Positions 46,214-54,495 of a stretch of 64,000 nucleotides of DNA are shown piece by piece. How positions within the stretch are numbered: the stretch's first letter is position 1; each line of letters starts with the position of its first letter. The translations under genes were made by a program, and so were the position numbers. Source of the stretch: Aquiflexum gelatinilyticum (GTDB lineage Bacteria; Bacteroidota; Bacteroidia; Cytophagales; Cyclobacteriaceae); contig NZ_JANSUY010000015.1 in the NCBI RefSeq assembly GCF_024741135.1, forward strand, positions 78,945 to 142,944, read 5' to 3'. Under the pieces are notes generated by a model. It did not search any database and was not told the origin of the DNA. It saw only the letters and a program-made list of their open reading frames with translations.

Positions 46214-47050
46214 ATGGACCAAACCCTCACAAATAAGCGATTTGGATTTTCCCAAAGGAAACTATTTGTCTTGTTTGGGTTTTTGTTCACCTGTATTTTC
46301 CTTACTGTACTTATTGATTTTCTGGAATCCAAATTCCAAAACTCTGGTTTTTACATTTCGGAATCTTTGTTGTTCAGTTCGTATTGGTGGATTTTCTTAC
46401 CGCTTTGGTATGGACAGCTGAGTTTCCTGGAAACCCACAAAACCAAAGTAAGATTTGCACTTATTGTTCTCATTCCGATCATCATTCACCTTTTTGCTTT
46501 TCCGGGATTTGTATGGATTATTTCGTTTGTGTTTTATCCTCATACCTTTGAGTTTGGGCAGACTTTTGAATTTGGCTTGACCCAACATTTCTTTAAAATT
46601 TTTCTTTTATACACCATTCCGATCGGTCTGTATGCCTTTTTTAGGGATAGGATCAGGGATTTCCAAAGTCAAAATAACTCAATAAGTAAAGAAGCAAATG
46701 ATTTTTTGACCAGTCTAAAAGTCAGGGAAGGAAACAAACAACTCCAAATTCCTACTAAAGATGTGCGCTATTTTTCTGCCAATCCCCCCTATGTCAATGT
46801 CTATTACAAAGACAAAAAACACCTTTGCAACATCACACTCAAATCCCTTTCTGAAAAACTGGACCGCAGATTTTTTGTCAGGATTCACAAATCTGAAATT
46901 GCAAACCTGATTCATGTCCAATCCTATAAATCCCGACAGAACGGGGATTATGATGTGACGATGGATGACGGAACGTTGCTTAGACTCAGTAGGAATTTTG
47001 CAAAGGATTTCAAAAGCAGACTTGAAATCCTTACTCAGGATAAGCTATAA
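46214..47050 (+). CDS. Membrane-anchored LytTR transcription regulator
   Basis: This 278-residue protein has four predicted membrane segments (about 18-36, 50-68, 78-102 and 125-145) followed by a short coil. A LytTR DNA-binding domain occupies about 168-275 (VRYFSANPPYVNVYYKD, FFVRIHKSEIANLIHV). It lacks a receiver domain, and no histidine kinase is next to it, so the membrane part may sense something directly. LytTR proteins usually bind imperfect direct repeats; none was identified in front of it. It stands alone with an unknown signal. Confidence 0.9.
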   Translation: MDQTLTNKRFGFSQRKLFVLFGFLFTCIFLTVLIDFLESKFQNSGFYISESLLFSSYWWIFLPLWYGQLSFLETHKTKVRFALIVLIPIIIHLFAFPGFVWIISFVFYPHTFEFGQTFEFGLTQHFFKIFLLYTIPIGLYAFFRDRIRDFQSQNNSISKEANDFLTSLKVREGNKQLQIPTKDVRYFSANPPYVNVYYKDKKHLCNITLKSLSEKLDRRFFVRIHKSEIANLIHVQSYKSRQNGDYDVTMDDGTLLRLSRNFAKDFKSRLEILTQDKL

Positions 47051-47118
47051 TTCCATCCTGTTGTCGATTTTGATTTGCAATCCAGGTTTTTAATGACTGA
47101 TTTTACAGAAAAAATCAA

Positions 47119-48330
47119 ATGAAAAAGGGAACCCTAACCTGGTTGATACTCGTGTTTTTTGCTTTTGGCTGCAAAGGCCAAACAGAAAGTGCTGAAAACA
47201 TTTCCAATCCATCTCAAAGAAAAGGTCCGGTCGGAGGAGGTTGTGACGGCTGCGAATTGATGTATATCGGCATTCCAAAAGAAATAAACGCAACAGACAC
47301 CAGTGCCGGTTGGTACGAAGAAAAAGGACAAAAGCTTCTATTGACAGGAACTGTTTTCGAACCTGGTGGAAAGACTCCTGCTCCAAATATCATTATCTAT
47401 TACTGGCATACCGACACCGAAGGATATTATGCTGCGGACACCAAAACTGATCCAAAAGCAAAAAGTCATGGAAGGCTTAGAGGTTGGGTAAAATCCGATG
47501 AAAACGGAAAATACAGCATCTACACGATCCGACCTGCCCCTTATCCCAATGAGGATTTGCCTGCACATATTCATCTTTCAATCAAGGAGACTGATATCGA
47601 AAATGAGTACTATACCGATGATGTCGTTTTTGATGATGATCCGCTTTTGATTCCCTATATGAAAAAATATCCACCCGAAAACAGGGGTGGAAGTGGAATT
47701 GTAAGGGTTCTTTTGAAAGACAATCTGCAGATAGCAGAACATGACATCATCTTGGGATTGAACATTCCTAATTATCCGAAGAAGCAGGTATCTGAAAAAC
47801 AATCAGGATTGAATATTGGAGACGACCAACCTTCATTTATCCCATTCCATGCCTTTGGGCCGGATAAGGGAAGCCAGGCTTGTCCAGTTTGCAAGTATGG
47901 AAGGTATCACGGGATCGTTTTTCTCGTGGGAAATAATCCTGATTGGGATGACATCAAAAAATGGCTTGGGTTTTTGGAACTTCAGAGTAGTTTGAGACAA
48001 AAATACTTAAAAGCTTATTTTGTGTATGGAAATGAAAACGCATATAGCAAATCCAAAAGGGAAAAGGAACTTGAAACCATTGGCAGAGAACTGAATCTTC
48101 AAAGGACTGCTTTGACTTTCGTTCCCTCCTTCAGTGATTCCAAAACAGAGGCTAACCTAAACAAGATCAATCCTGAAACAGAGAACACATTCATAATTTA
48201 TAAAAACCGGAGGATTGTCGATAAGTACATTGACCTGAAAGCGACCTCAGAAAATTTTGATTTGATATCAAATTCCTTGGATAGAACCCGGGGAGATTTT
48301 TTTGATTTGGATGGAATGCCTCATAATTGA
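47119..48330 (+). CDS. Lipoprotein with intradiol dioxygenase and thioredoxin-like domains
   Basis: This exported fusion has 403 residues. A lipobox ends FAFGC (Cys18). Residues about 35-220 are an intradiol ring-cleavage dioxygenase: the iron ligands can be assigned to Tyr103 or Tyr104 (TEGYY), Tyr142 (RPAPYP) and His150 and His152 (PAHIHL), so it should bind Fe(III). Residues about 232-400 carry CPVC (255-258) and a pattern (GIVFLVGNN, LTFVPSF, ENTFIIYKNRRIVDKYID) that fits a thioredoxin-like fold. The reason for joining the two domains is unknown. It follows the LytTR gene by 68 bp and precedes the pyrophosphatase-like gene. Confidence 0.85.
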   Translation: MKKGTLTWLILVFFAFGCKGQTESAENISNPSQRKGPVGGGCDGCELMYIGIPKEINATDTSAGWYEEKGQKLLLTGTVFEPGGKTPAPNIIIYYWHTDTEGYYAADTKTDPKAKSHGRLRGWVKSDENGKYSIYTIRPAPYPNEDLPAHIHLSIKETDIENEYYTDDVVFDDDPLLIPYMKKYPPENRGGSGIVRVLLKDNLQIAEHDIILGLNIPNYPKKQVSEKQSGLNIGDDQPSFIPFHAFGPDKGSQACPVCKYGRYHGIVFLVGNNPDWDDIKKWLGFLELQSSLRQKYLKAYFVYGNENAYSKSKREKELETIGRELNLQRTALTFVPSFSDSKTEANLNKINPETENTFIIYKNRRIVDKYIDLKATSENFDLISNSLDRTRGDFFDLDGMPHN

Positions 48331-48445
48331 AAATCACAATGAATCAAGATCAAATTGATCACCAACAATTGTCTTAACGATTAATTAATCATGACTAATT
48401 TATTTAAAAACTACTTTTACACCTTCAATATTATTGGAAGGAATT

Positions 48446-49120
48446 ATGAATAAGAGTATTGTTGGCTTCATTGTACTATTTGCATCATTCTCCTGCCAAG
48501 AAAGGGGAATAAGGTCTGTTCCAATTATTCAACCATCGCATCAAAAGGAGGAATATTCAATCAAGGATTCAGTTCATTTTCTTCAAGGTTATCCTGCGAT
48601 GGTTGGAGATTCCCTAATCAATGTGGTGGTCGAAATCCCGACAGGAACTTTGGAAAAGTGGGAAGTCAATAAGGAGAACGGTTACCTTGAGTTGCCCGAA
48701 ATAGATGGAATCAGACGGGTAGTGGACTACTTAGGGTATCCAGGAAACTATGGGATGGTCCCCCAGTCACTGCAGGATGCTGCAGTCGGAGGAGATGGAG
48801 ATCCACTTGACATCCTGATTTTGGGACCGCCCCTATCCCGGGGAAGCCTCGTTAAATGTCGTATCATTGGGATTATCAGAATGCTTGATAATGGCGAATT
48901 GGATGACAAATTGATCGCTTTGCCTGCAAAAGGATACCTTGAAAATATTCGCTCTATGGAAAACCTAGAGGCTGATTATCCGGGGATAATTGAAATATTG
49001 ACTTTATGGTTTGAAAATTACAAAGGAAAAGGTCAAGTAGAAATCAAATCAATAGGTGAAAAAGAAGAGGCATTCCAAGTCCTTCAGGAAGCCATTGAGG
49101 CATATCAAAACCAACGGTAG
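48446..49120 (+). CDS. ppa: Inorganic pyrophosphatase, lipoprotein form
   Basis: This is a family I inorganic pyrophosphatase with an N-terminal lipoprotein signal, so it is probably outside the cytoplasm, which is unusual. The start is the ATG at 48446, preceded by AAGGAATT, in preference to TTG 12 bases upstream; 224 residues result, with lipid Cys17 (FASFSC). The signature GDGDPLDILIL supplies the metal-binding aspartates, and YPGNYGMVPQ and DNGELDDKLIAL match other active-site blocks. The catalytic chemistry thus looks intact. Other phosphate enzymes in the window are also exported (pafA-type, metallophosphoesterase). Confidence 0.87.
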   Translation: MNKSIVGFIVLFASFSCQERGIRSVPIIQPSHQKEEYSIKDSVHFLQGYPAMVGDSLINVVVEIPTGTLEKWEVNKENGYLELPEIDGIRRVVDYLGYPGNYGMVPQSLQDAAVGGDGDPLDILILGPPLSRGSLVKCRIIGIIRMLDNGELDDKLIALPAKGYLENIRSMENLEADYPGIIEILTLWFENYKGKGQVEIKSIGEKEEAFQVLQEAIEAYQNQR

Positions 49121-49388
49121 GAAAAGGCGAACTTGATGCAATCAGAATAGAATAATCCAAAATTTAAAAACCCTTCTAAACAAGTCATTTTTTCAACTAA
49201 CATGGCTTAAACATGACGCCTATTTCCAAATTCAAACTTTGGAAGTGGCATTATAATGGTTTAGTTTTGATTTCAGAAAGTCACTTTTCAACAAACCGAT
49301 CTAAGCGGCGTTTTTTGCTTATTGTTGAATTATCCTTAATGAAAAGTTTCCCTTTCTCAGAAAAAAACCACCTAATTAAATTTTTGTA
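49121..49388. other. 268-bp spacer
   Basis: No gene, terminator or repeat of note was identified. It separates the pyrophosphatase from the acyltransferase gene. Confidence 0.4.
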
Positions 49389-50516
49389 ATGCAACAAAAC
49401 CCTCCTGTTGTAAAAAAACACCAAACCTATGACGGATTGGATTTGATGAAGGCAATTGCCATTTATTTTGTCCTGATTTACCATTTCCCAATTATGGAAG
49501 TTGACTTTATTGGGACAGGAAAAACAGGGGCTTATTCCAATTTCTTTATTTTCTCCATTTTCAGCACCTGCGTGCCGATTTTCTTTTTTATCAATGGCGC
49601 TTTGCTATTCAACAAACCAGGATTAAGTCTTAAAGCCCATGTGTCCAAGATTTTAAAAACTGTCATCCTAGTTATTATTTGGGGGTTCATTACTATGATT
49701 TCACTTTCGTTGATAAATGGTGAAAGTATTTCTGTATCTGGAATCATAAAGGATATCTATACTTTGAAAACCGGATGGGTAAACCACCTTTGGTTTTTGG
49801 AAGCACTTGTGGTGATCTACATATTTTTCCCTTTGTTATTTCTGGCCTTCAAAACAAAGAAGAGTTACTTTTTTTTCTTTTTTGCCTGTTTGATGATTTT
49901 GTCATTTGGCAACACCTTCATTGGGCTTCTGCTGAATGTGGCAAGCACCGTTTCGGGAAAATTTTTGAACACTTATTTTTTCCTCAATTACTTTGGAGGG
50001 TTCAATGCTTTCAGCGGAATCTATGGTTTTTCTATCGGCTATTTCATGCTGGGTGGAATTGTTTTCTCTATGAAAGACTCCATCCTTACCAACAGAAACC
50101 GGATACTGTCCTTTATAGCAATCCCGGTGTCTATGGTCTTGCTATTTTCCTATGGTGTCCCTATATCATTCAGACAAGGGGAAACCTGGGACATTGGCTT
50201 CGAAGCGTTTGATTCTGTCTTTGCATTAGTCATGGTCGTATCCATTTTTATCCTTTCGATGCAATACAATAACCGTGGCCTTTCAGGTAAAATAATCCGA
50301 CATGTCAGTAAAAATACCTTGGGCATCTATCTTCTACATAGAATCGTCGGCGCATTGATCAAACCATTTTTCATGGAATTTAGCTTTTTCAGCACATTTA
50401 TAGGGGGAATGGTTTTTACAGGGGCAGTTCTGTTTCTTTGTTTGCTCATCATTTATATCATGAAGAAAATCCCTTATTTCAATTACCTGTTTTCTTTGAA
50501 ACTGAAACTTGCCTAA
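49389..50516 (+). CDS. Membrane acyltransferase (acyltransferase 3 family)
   Basis: This integral membrane protein has 375 residues and about ten hydrophobic segments. It belongs to the acyltransferase 3 family (OatA/WecH type), which O-acetylates surface sugars or peptidoglycan. The opening GLDLMKAIAIYFVLIYHF holds the catalytic His and is the family hallmark. PIFFFINGALLF and VNHLWFLEALVVIY also match. There are no glycan-export genes nearby, so the target is unknown. Confidence 0.88.
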   Translation: MQQNPPVVKKHQTYDGLDLMKAIAIYFVLIYHFPIMEVDFIGTGKTGAYSNFFIFSIFSTCVPIFFFINGALLFNKPGLSLKAHVSKILKTVILVIIWGFITMISLSLINGESISVSGIIKDIYTLKTGWVNHLWFLEALVVIYIFFPLLFLAFKTKKSYFFFFFACLMILSFGNTFIGLLLNVASTVSGKFLNTYFFLNYFGGFNAFSGIYGFSIGYFMLGGIVFSMKDSILTNRNRILSFIAIPVSMVLLFSYGVPISFRQGETWDIGFEAFDSVFALVMVVSIFILSMQYNNRGLSGKIIRHVSKNTLGIYLLHRIVGALIKPFFMEFSFFSTFIGGMVFTGAVLFLCLLIIYIMKKIPYFNYLFSLKLKLA

Positions 50517-50645
50517 AAAATCTAATTCCTGATCGTAAAAAATCAGGTAATGGGTTTGATATGATTGTTATGATTTATCCTTCTGTTTTTTGGACAAAAT
50601 TCTTTTTATCTTCATTGGATACCACTAGCCCAATAACCAAATCAG

Positions 50646-51971
50646 ATGAAAGAAGACAGTCAGGTCATCGCAAAGAATGACCGAAAAACGATTCGTGCTT
50701 GGGCCATGTATGATTGGTCCAATTCAGTCTATTCGCTCGTGATCGCTTCGGCGATTTTCCCGGCATATTACAATTCGATTACTACCACCGACGCCGGCAG
50801 CAAAATCACGGTTTTTAGATTTGAGATCGAAAATACAGCGGCTTACTCCATCAACCTGGGACTTGCTTTTGGAATCATTGCCCTAGTTTCTCCCCTCCTG
50901 TCTTCGATATCGGATTATTACAGCAATCAAAAAAAGTTTATGCAGTTTTTTTGCTACCAGGGAGCGATCGGATGTTCATCTCTTTTCTTTTTTGATGGAC
51001 CCGAAATGGTCCACTTCGGATTGGCCTTTATGATGCTGGCGACGATCGGCTATTCGGGCAGCATTGTTTTTTATAATTCATATCTTCCCGCTATCGCCAC
51101 CGAAGACCAACAGGACAAAGTCAGTGCGCGGGGTTACGCATTTGGCTATATCGGTTCTACGACCCTACTACTCCTCAATCTTGCTGCCATCCTCAATCAG
51201 GAAGCCCTTGGCATAGAAGATGGTTCGCTACTTCCCAGAATTTCATTTCTCCTCACAGGCATATGGTGGTTTGGATTTGCGCAGGTTACTTTTCGAAAGC
51301 TTCCCAAGGGAATCTATTCCAAAACCACGACAGAGAGGCAATTTCTCCTCAACGGATACCGGGAATTGGCCAAGATTTGGGGGAGGTTAAAGAACGAACC
51401 AAAATTAAAGATGTACCTGATGAGCTTTTTCTTTTACATCATGGGAGTTCAGACAGTAATGTTTATGGCTGCTTCTTTTGGTGAAAAAGAAGTAGGGATG
51501 GGAATGACTGAGTTGATCATTACAATCCTTTTATTGGAATATGTAGGTATTATCGGTGCGTTCCTGTTTGCATGGATTTCCAAAAAGATGGGAAACCTTC
51601 AGGCACTGACTATTGCAGTGACTATTTGGATTTTCGTTTGCATCGGCAGCTATTTTATTCAAACCGCCTTCCACTTTTACATCGCAGGTTTCTTTATTGG
51701 GATGGTGATGGGAGGAATTCAATCCTTGTCCCGGTCGACATATGCGAAGTTTATTCCTAAAACAGAAAACAACGCAGGTTACTTCAGCTTCTTTGATGTT
51801 TGCGAAAAGTTGGCCATGATGTGCGGACTCGTAATGTGGGGATTAATGGACAACCTCACCGGCAGCATGCGCAATTCGATCATTGCTTTGGCCATTTGGT
51901 TTTCCATCGGCCTGATTCTATTGATGGTAGTCAGTAAATTAGAAAAGCAGCAAAAGGCTGCTTTTGCCTAA
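50646..51971 (+). CDS. MFS transporter, UMF1 (Atg22-like) family
   Basis: This 441-residue permease has about 12 membrane segments. The N-terminal AWAMYDWSNSVYSLVIASAIFPAYYN is diagnostic of the UMF1/Atg22-like family. GYAFGYIGSTTLLLLN and GGIQSLSRSTYAKFIP also fit. Yeast Atg22 exports amino acids from the vacuole; bacterial substrates are unknown. It is 129 bp after the acyltransferase gene and is followed by 187 bp without features. Confidence 0.9.
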   Translation: MKEDSQVIAKNDRKTIRAWAMYDWSNSVYSLVIASAIFPAYYNSITTTDAGSKITVFRFEIENTAAYSINLGLAFGIIALVSPLLSSISDYYSNQKKFMQFFCYQGAIGCSSLFFFDGPEMVHFGLAFMMLATIGYSGSIVFYNSYLPAIATEDQQDKVSARGYAFGYIGSTTLLLLNLAAILNQEALGIEDGSLLPRISFLLTGIWWFGFAQVTFRKLPKGIYSKTTTERQFLLNGYRELAKIWGRLKNEPKLKMYLMSFFFYIMGVQTVMFMAASFGEKEVGMGMTELIITILLLEYVGIIGAFLFAWISKKMGNLQALTIAVTIWIFVCIGSYFIQTAFHFYIAGFFIGMVMGGIQSLSRSTYAKFIPKTENNAGYFSFFDVCEKLAMMCGLVMWGLMDNLTGSMRNSIIALAIWFSIGLILLMVVSKLEKQQKAAFA

Positions 51972-52158
51972 ATCCTTCAATCCCATCTCTTCGGTTAATT
52001 CCTCAAAACACTACTAATGGGATATTGCCATTGTAGGTATGCCAAACATCAAATTTAAATCAAAAAGCAGTAATCAAAAACTTTCCCATAGAGCATAAAA
52101 AGTGAAATAAATAATATCAGAATTTTCTTAAATTAGACTTTCACTTAATTCAATTGAA

Positions 52159-52521
52159 ATGAAAAAATTAGCCTTTATTCTCATCTTATTGTTTCTAGTA
52201 AAAACTGATTTTCTGCAGGCACAAACCGCCCCAAATGTAAAAGGAACGTGGATAATGAATGTTGAGACAAATATGGGCAGCGGTTCGCCGACATTTGTAC
52301 TTGACCACGTGGACGCCACCAATCTCAAAGGAACTTATTCCGGTCAGTTGGGAGATTCAGAGGTAAAAGGAACACTCAAAGTCAATATCATTCACCTTGA
52401 ATTCAGCATTAGTGGCGAAATTATCGAATATGACGGTACAGTAACCGGAAATGAAATGAAGGGAAAAGTAAAATTAGGAACGATGGCAGAGGGAACTTTC
52501 ACAGGAAAAAAGAAGGAGTAA
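52159..52521 (+). CDS. Small secreted beta-barrel-like protein of unknown function
   Basis: The 120-residue protein has a signal peptide ending DFLQA with Gln23 as probable mature N-terminus. The rest alternates short beta strands (GTWIMNVETNMGSG, LKGTYSGQLGDSEVKGTLK, GTVTGNEMKGKVKLG), a pattern seen in small lipocalin-like domains and at the end of some exported amidohydrolases. No catalytic motif is seen. The outer membrane protein gene begins 46 bp downstream, so the two may be cotranscribed. Confidence 0.75.
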   Translation: MKKLAFILILLFLVKTDFLQAQTAPNVKGTWIMNVETNMGSGSPTFVLDHVDATNLKGTYSGQLGDSEVKGTLKVNIIHLEFSISGEIIEYDGTVTGNEMKGKVKLGTMAEGTFTGKKKE

Positions 52522-52567
52522 ATTGATTAATTTAATCAAAAAAAACAACAATATAAACCCTATTAAA

Positions 52568-53224
52568 ATGAAAAAATCAATAATTCTTATAGTATTTGTA
52601 TTTGTAAGTGGAATTAGTTTTTCACAGGGACTGCGTGTAAATACTTATGCTGGATATGTTTTCCCGGACAGTTTTGACAACTTCTATTCTGCCAATTCTT
52701 ATGTTGAAGGCCGGATTGAAGATGGCTTTAGGTGGGGTGTTGGATTGGAGTATGCCATTCCCGGCAACCGTGCTATCGAACTCCAATACAAGAGACAAGA
52801 TACTAATGCACCGACGACTTTCCGGGATCCAAGTATCGGAGGGGGTGGGCTGAATAGGGCAAATTTTGATTTGGGAATTAATTGGATCATGTTGAATTTC
52901 ACCAATTATATTCCGATCAATGAAACCGTAGAACCTTTTGTTGGAGGGGGCTTGGGTATGGGGATTTTTAACGTGAGAAATCCAGACAATGGAAATACCA
53001 ACAACGGGACAAAATTTGCATGGAATATCCGGGGTGGATCAAACTTTTGGGTTGCTGACAATATAGCGATCAGGATTCAGGCATCATTATTCTCAGCTGT
53101 TCAATCAGTAGGGGGTGGATTATTTTTTGGTACAGGAGGTGCAGGAGCAGGGATTTCAACTTATTCAACTATGTACCAATTTGGGTTTGATGGAGGCCTG
53201 GTTTTTAGGCTTCCGAGAAAATAA
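52568..53224 (+). CDS. Outer membrane beta-barrel protein
   Basis: This exported protein has 218 residues from the ATG at 52568. The frame is open a little further, but MKKSIILIVFVFVSGISFS is a clear signal peptide with Gln20 next. The mature part is rich in alternating strands and glycines (VNTYAGYVFP, WGVGLEYAIPGNRAIELQYKRQ, FVGGGLGMGIFNVRN) and ends in an aromatic/Arg strand (FDGGLVFRLPRK), typical of a porin-like or OmpA-like 8-strand barrel. A strong terminator follows. Confidence 0.85.
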   Translation: MKKSIILIVFVFVSGISFSQGLRVNTYAGYVFPDSFDNFYSANSYVEGRIEDGFRWGVGLEYAIPGNRAIELQYKRQDTNAPTTFRDPSIGGGGLNRANFDLGINWIMLNFTNYIPINETVEPFVGGGLGMGIFNVRNPDNGNTNNGTKFAWNIRGGSNFWVADNIAIRIQASLFSAVQSVGGGLFFGTGGAGAGISTYSTMYQFGFDGGLVFRLPRK

Positions 53225-53248
53225 ATTGCTTTCCCAAATAAACAATAA

Positions 53249-53280
53249 AACCCGAGCCTTGGCTCGGGTTTCTTTTTTTT
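53249..53280 (+). terminator. Two-way terminator between the barrel gene and the DUF1080 gene
   Basis: AACCCGAGCC and GGCTCGGGTT pair perfectly, followed by TCTTTTTTTT on the plus strand. T-rich sequence on the minus strand (TTATTGTTTATTT) lets it also end the leftward operon. Confidence 0.9.
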
Positions 53281-53299
53281 CAATGAATTTTGTAGAAAT

Positions 53300-54046
53300 C
53301 TACAGCTTCTTGATTCTGATGTTTTTAAACCAAACTTCATCACCATGGTCTTGAAGTGCGATCTTACCTTTCTTGAAAGTACCGAATCCAGGCATGTCCT
53401 TGAATTTGCTTTTGGCAATCAACGCTTCCCATTCAGGAGTCCAAAGAGTGGTAGAAACGATCAAGACACCGTTAAGGTGAAGTTCAAGGTTACCGTCTTT
53501 GGCGATGATCTCAGCAAGATTCCATTCTCCGACAGGCTTCACCGTCTCTTCGCTGCTGACGATCAGGTCATACAAATCACCTGCACGGTGGCTGACAATC
53601 TTGGCATCAGGATGTCCATCATTGTCAAGAACCTGCATTTCCATACCGGTGTTCCAAGGGTATGTGTATTCCGGCGCTTCGTGCACAAAGAAAATAATAC
53701 CGCTGTTTCCGTTTGGAGCTATTTTCCATTCCACCTGTAAGTGATAATTATCAAACTCCTCATTGGTCACGATGTCACCACCATCTCCTGTTTGCCAGCC
53801 GGCTTTGTTGGTGGCATCAAGGTAAATGGCACCATCCTGAACTTTCCAGGCTTTGCCGACTTCACCTCCTCCATATTTGGACCAACCGTTAAATGAAGTT
53901 CCATCAAATAGGCTTATCCATTCAGATTCAGGAGCAACTGTTTCAGCTGCCTCTACCACTTCAATTTCCTCCGATGTTTCTTGGTTTCCTCCGCAGGCAA
54001 ATGCCATGGAAGCAGAAACCAGGAATATAAATGCTTGTTTTTTCAT
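53300..54046 (-). CDS. DUF1080 lipoprotein (3-keto-disaccharide hydrolase family)
   Basis: This exported protein belongs to the 3-keto-disaccharide hydrolase (DUF1080) family, concanavalin-like beta sandwiches that process glycosides already oxidised at C3. It has 248 residues with a lipobox ending AFAC (Cys18), an acidic linker, then the domain from about 42: WISLFDGTSFNGWSKYG, DGAIYLDA, NYHLQVEWKIAPNGNSGIIF and QDHGDEVWFKNIRIKKL. All the usual blocks are present. It is the last gene of a four-gene operon, starting 2 bp after the cytochrome c stop. In this setting it should act on the product of the GMC dehydrogenase. Confidence 0.9.
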   Translation of the reverse strand: MKKQAFIFLVSASMAFACGGNQETSEEIEVVEAAETVAPESEWISLFDGTSFNGWSKYGGGEVGKAWKVQDGAIYLDATNKAGWQTGDGGDIVTNEEFDNYHLQVEWKIAPNGNSGIIFFVHEAPEYTYPWNTGMEMQVLDNDGHPDAKIVSHRAGDLYDLIVSSEETVKPVGEWNLAEIIAKDGNLELHLNGVLIVSTTLWTPEWEALIAKSKFKDMPGFGTFKKGKIALQDHGDEVWFKNIRIKKL

Positions 54047-54048
54047 TA

Positions 54049-54474
54049 TTATTTTTTCAAAAGGAGAACATACTTCACCATTTCTTCCACATCTGCGGGA
54101 GCAAGTTGCGGATGAGAAGGCATCATGATTTCACCCCAAGTTCCTACGTGTCCTTCGATCACGTGCTTGGTAAGTAAGGCGATGTTTTCAGGAGTACTTT
54201 CATATTTGGCGGCTACATCCGCGTAAGATGGTCCTACGATTTTTCTTTCCACCATGTGGCAAGCTGTACAGCCTGCTTCTTTGGTCTTTGCTTGACCTGC
54301 GATAAAGAGTGGGTTGTCTTTGTATTTATCCTCCAGACTAACTGGAGCCGCAGCAGGCGGAGGAGTAGTGACCGCAGTCTCTGTAGAGGTTTCGGAAGTA
54401 GAACCTCCACCACAGGAGTAGGTTAAAGCAGATACGGCTATCAAGCCAAGAGTCAATGATTTAATCAGTTTCAT
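54049..54474 (-). CDS. Cytochrome c lipoprotein
   Basis: This one-haem electron carrier has 141 residues. The lipobox ends TYSC (Cys21). A Pro/Ala-rich linker precedes the cytochrome domain. The haem site is CTACH (69-73), and a methionine in EIMMPSHP (about 117-118) is the likely sixth ligand. LAPADVEEMVKYVLLL is the usual C-terminal helix. It lies between the TIM-barrel and DUF1080 genes, so it probably takes electrons from the GMC dehydrogenase encoded on the other arm of the locus. The GMC, small subunit and cytochrome c set matches known bacterial sugar dehydrogenases. Confidence 0.93.
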   Translation of the reverse strand: MKLIKSLTLGLIAVSALTYSCGGGSTSETSTETAVTTPPPAAAPVSLEDKYKDNPLFIAGQAKTKEAGCTACHMVERKIVGPSYADVAAKYESTPENIALLTKHVIEGHVGTWGEIMMPSHPQLAPADVEEMVKYVLLLKK

Positions 54475-54495
54475 AAAATATAGGTTAATGGTAAT

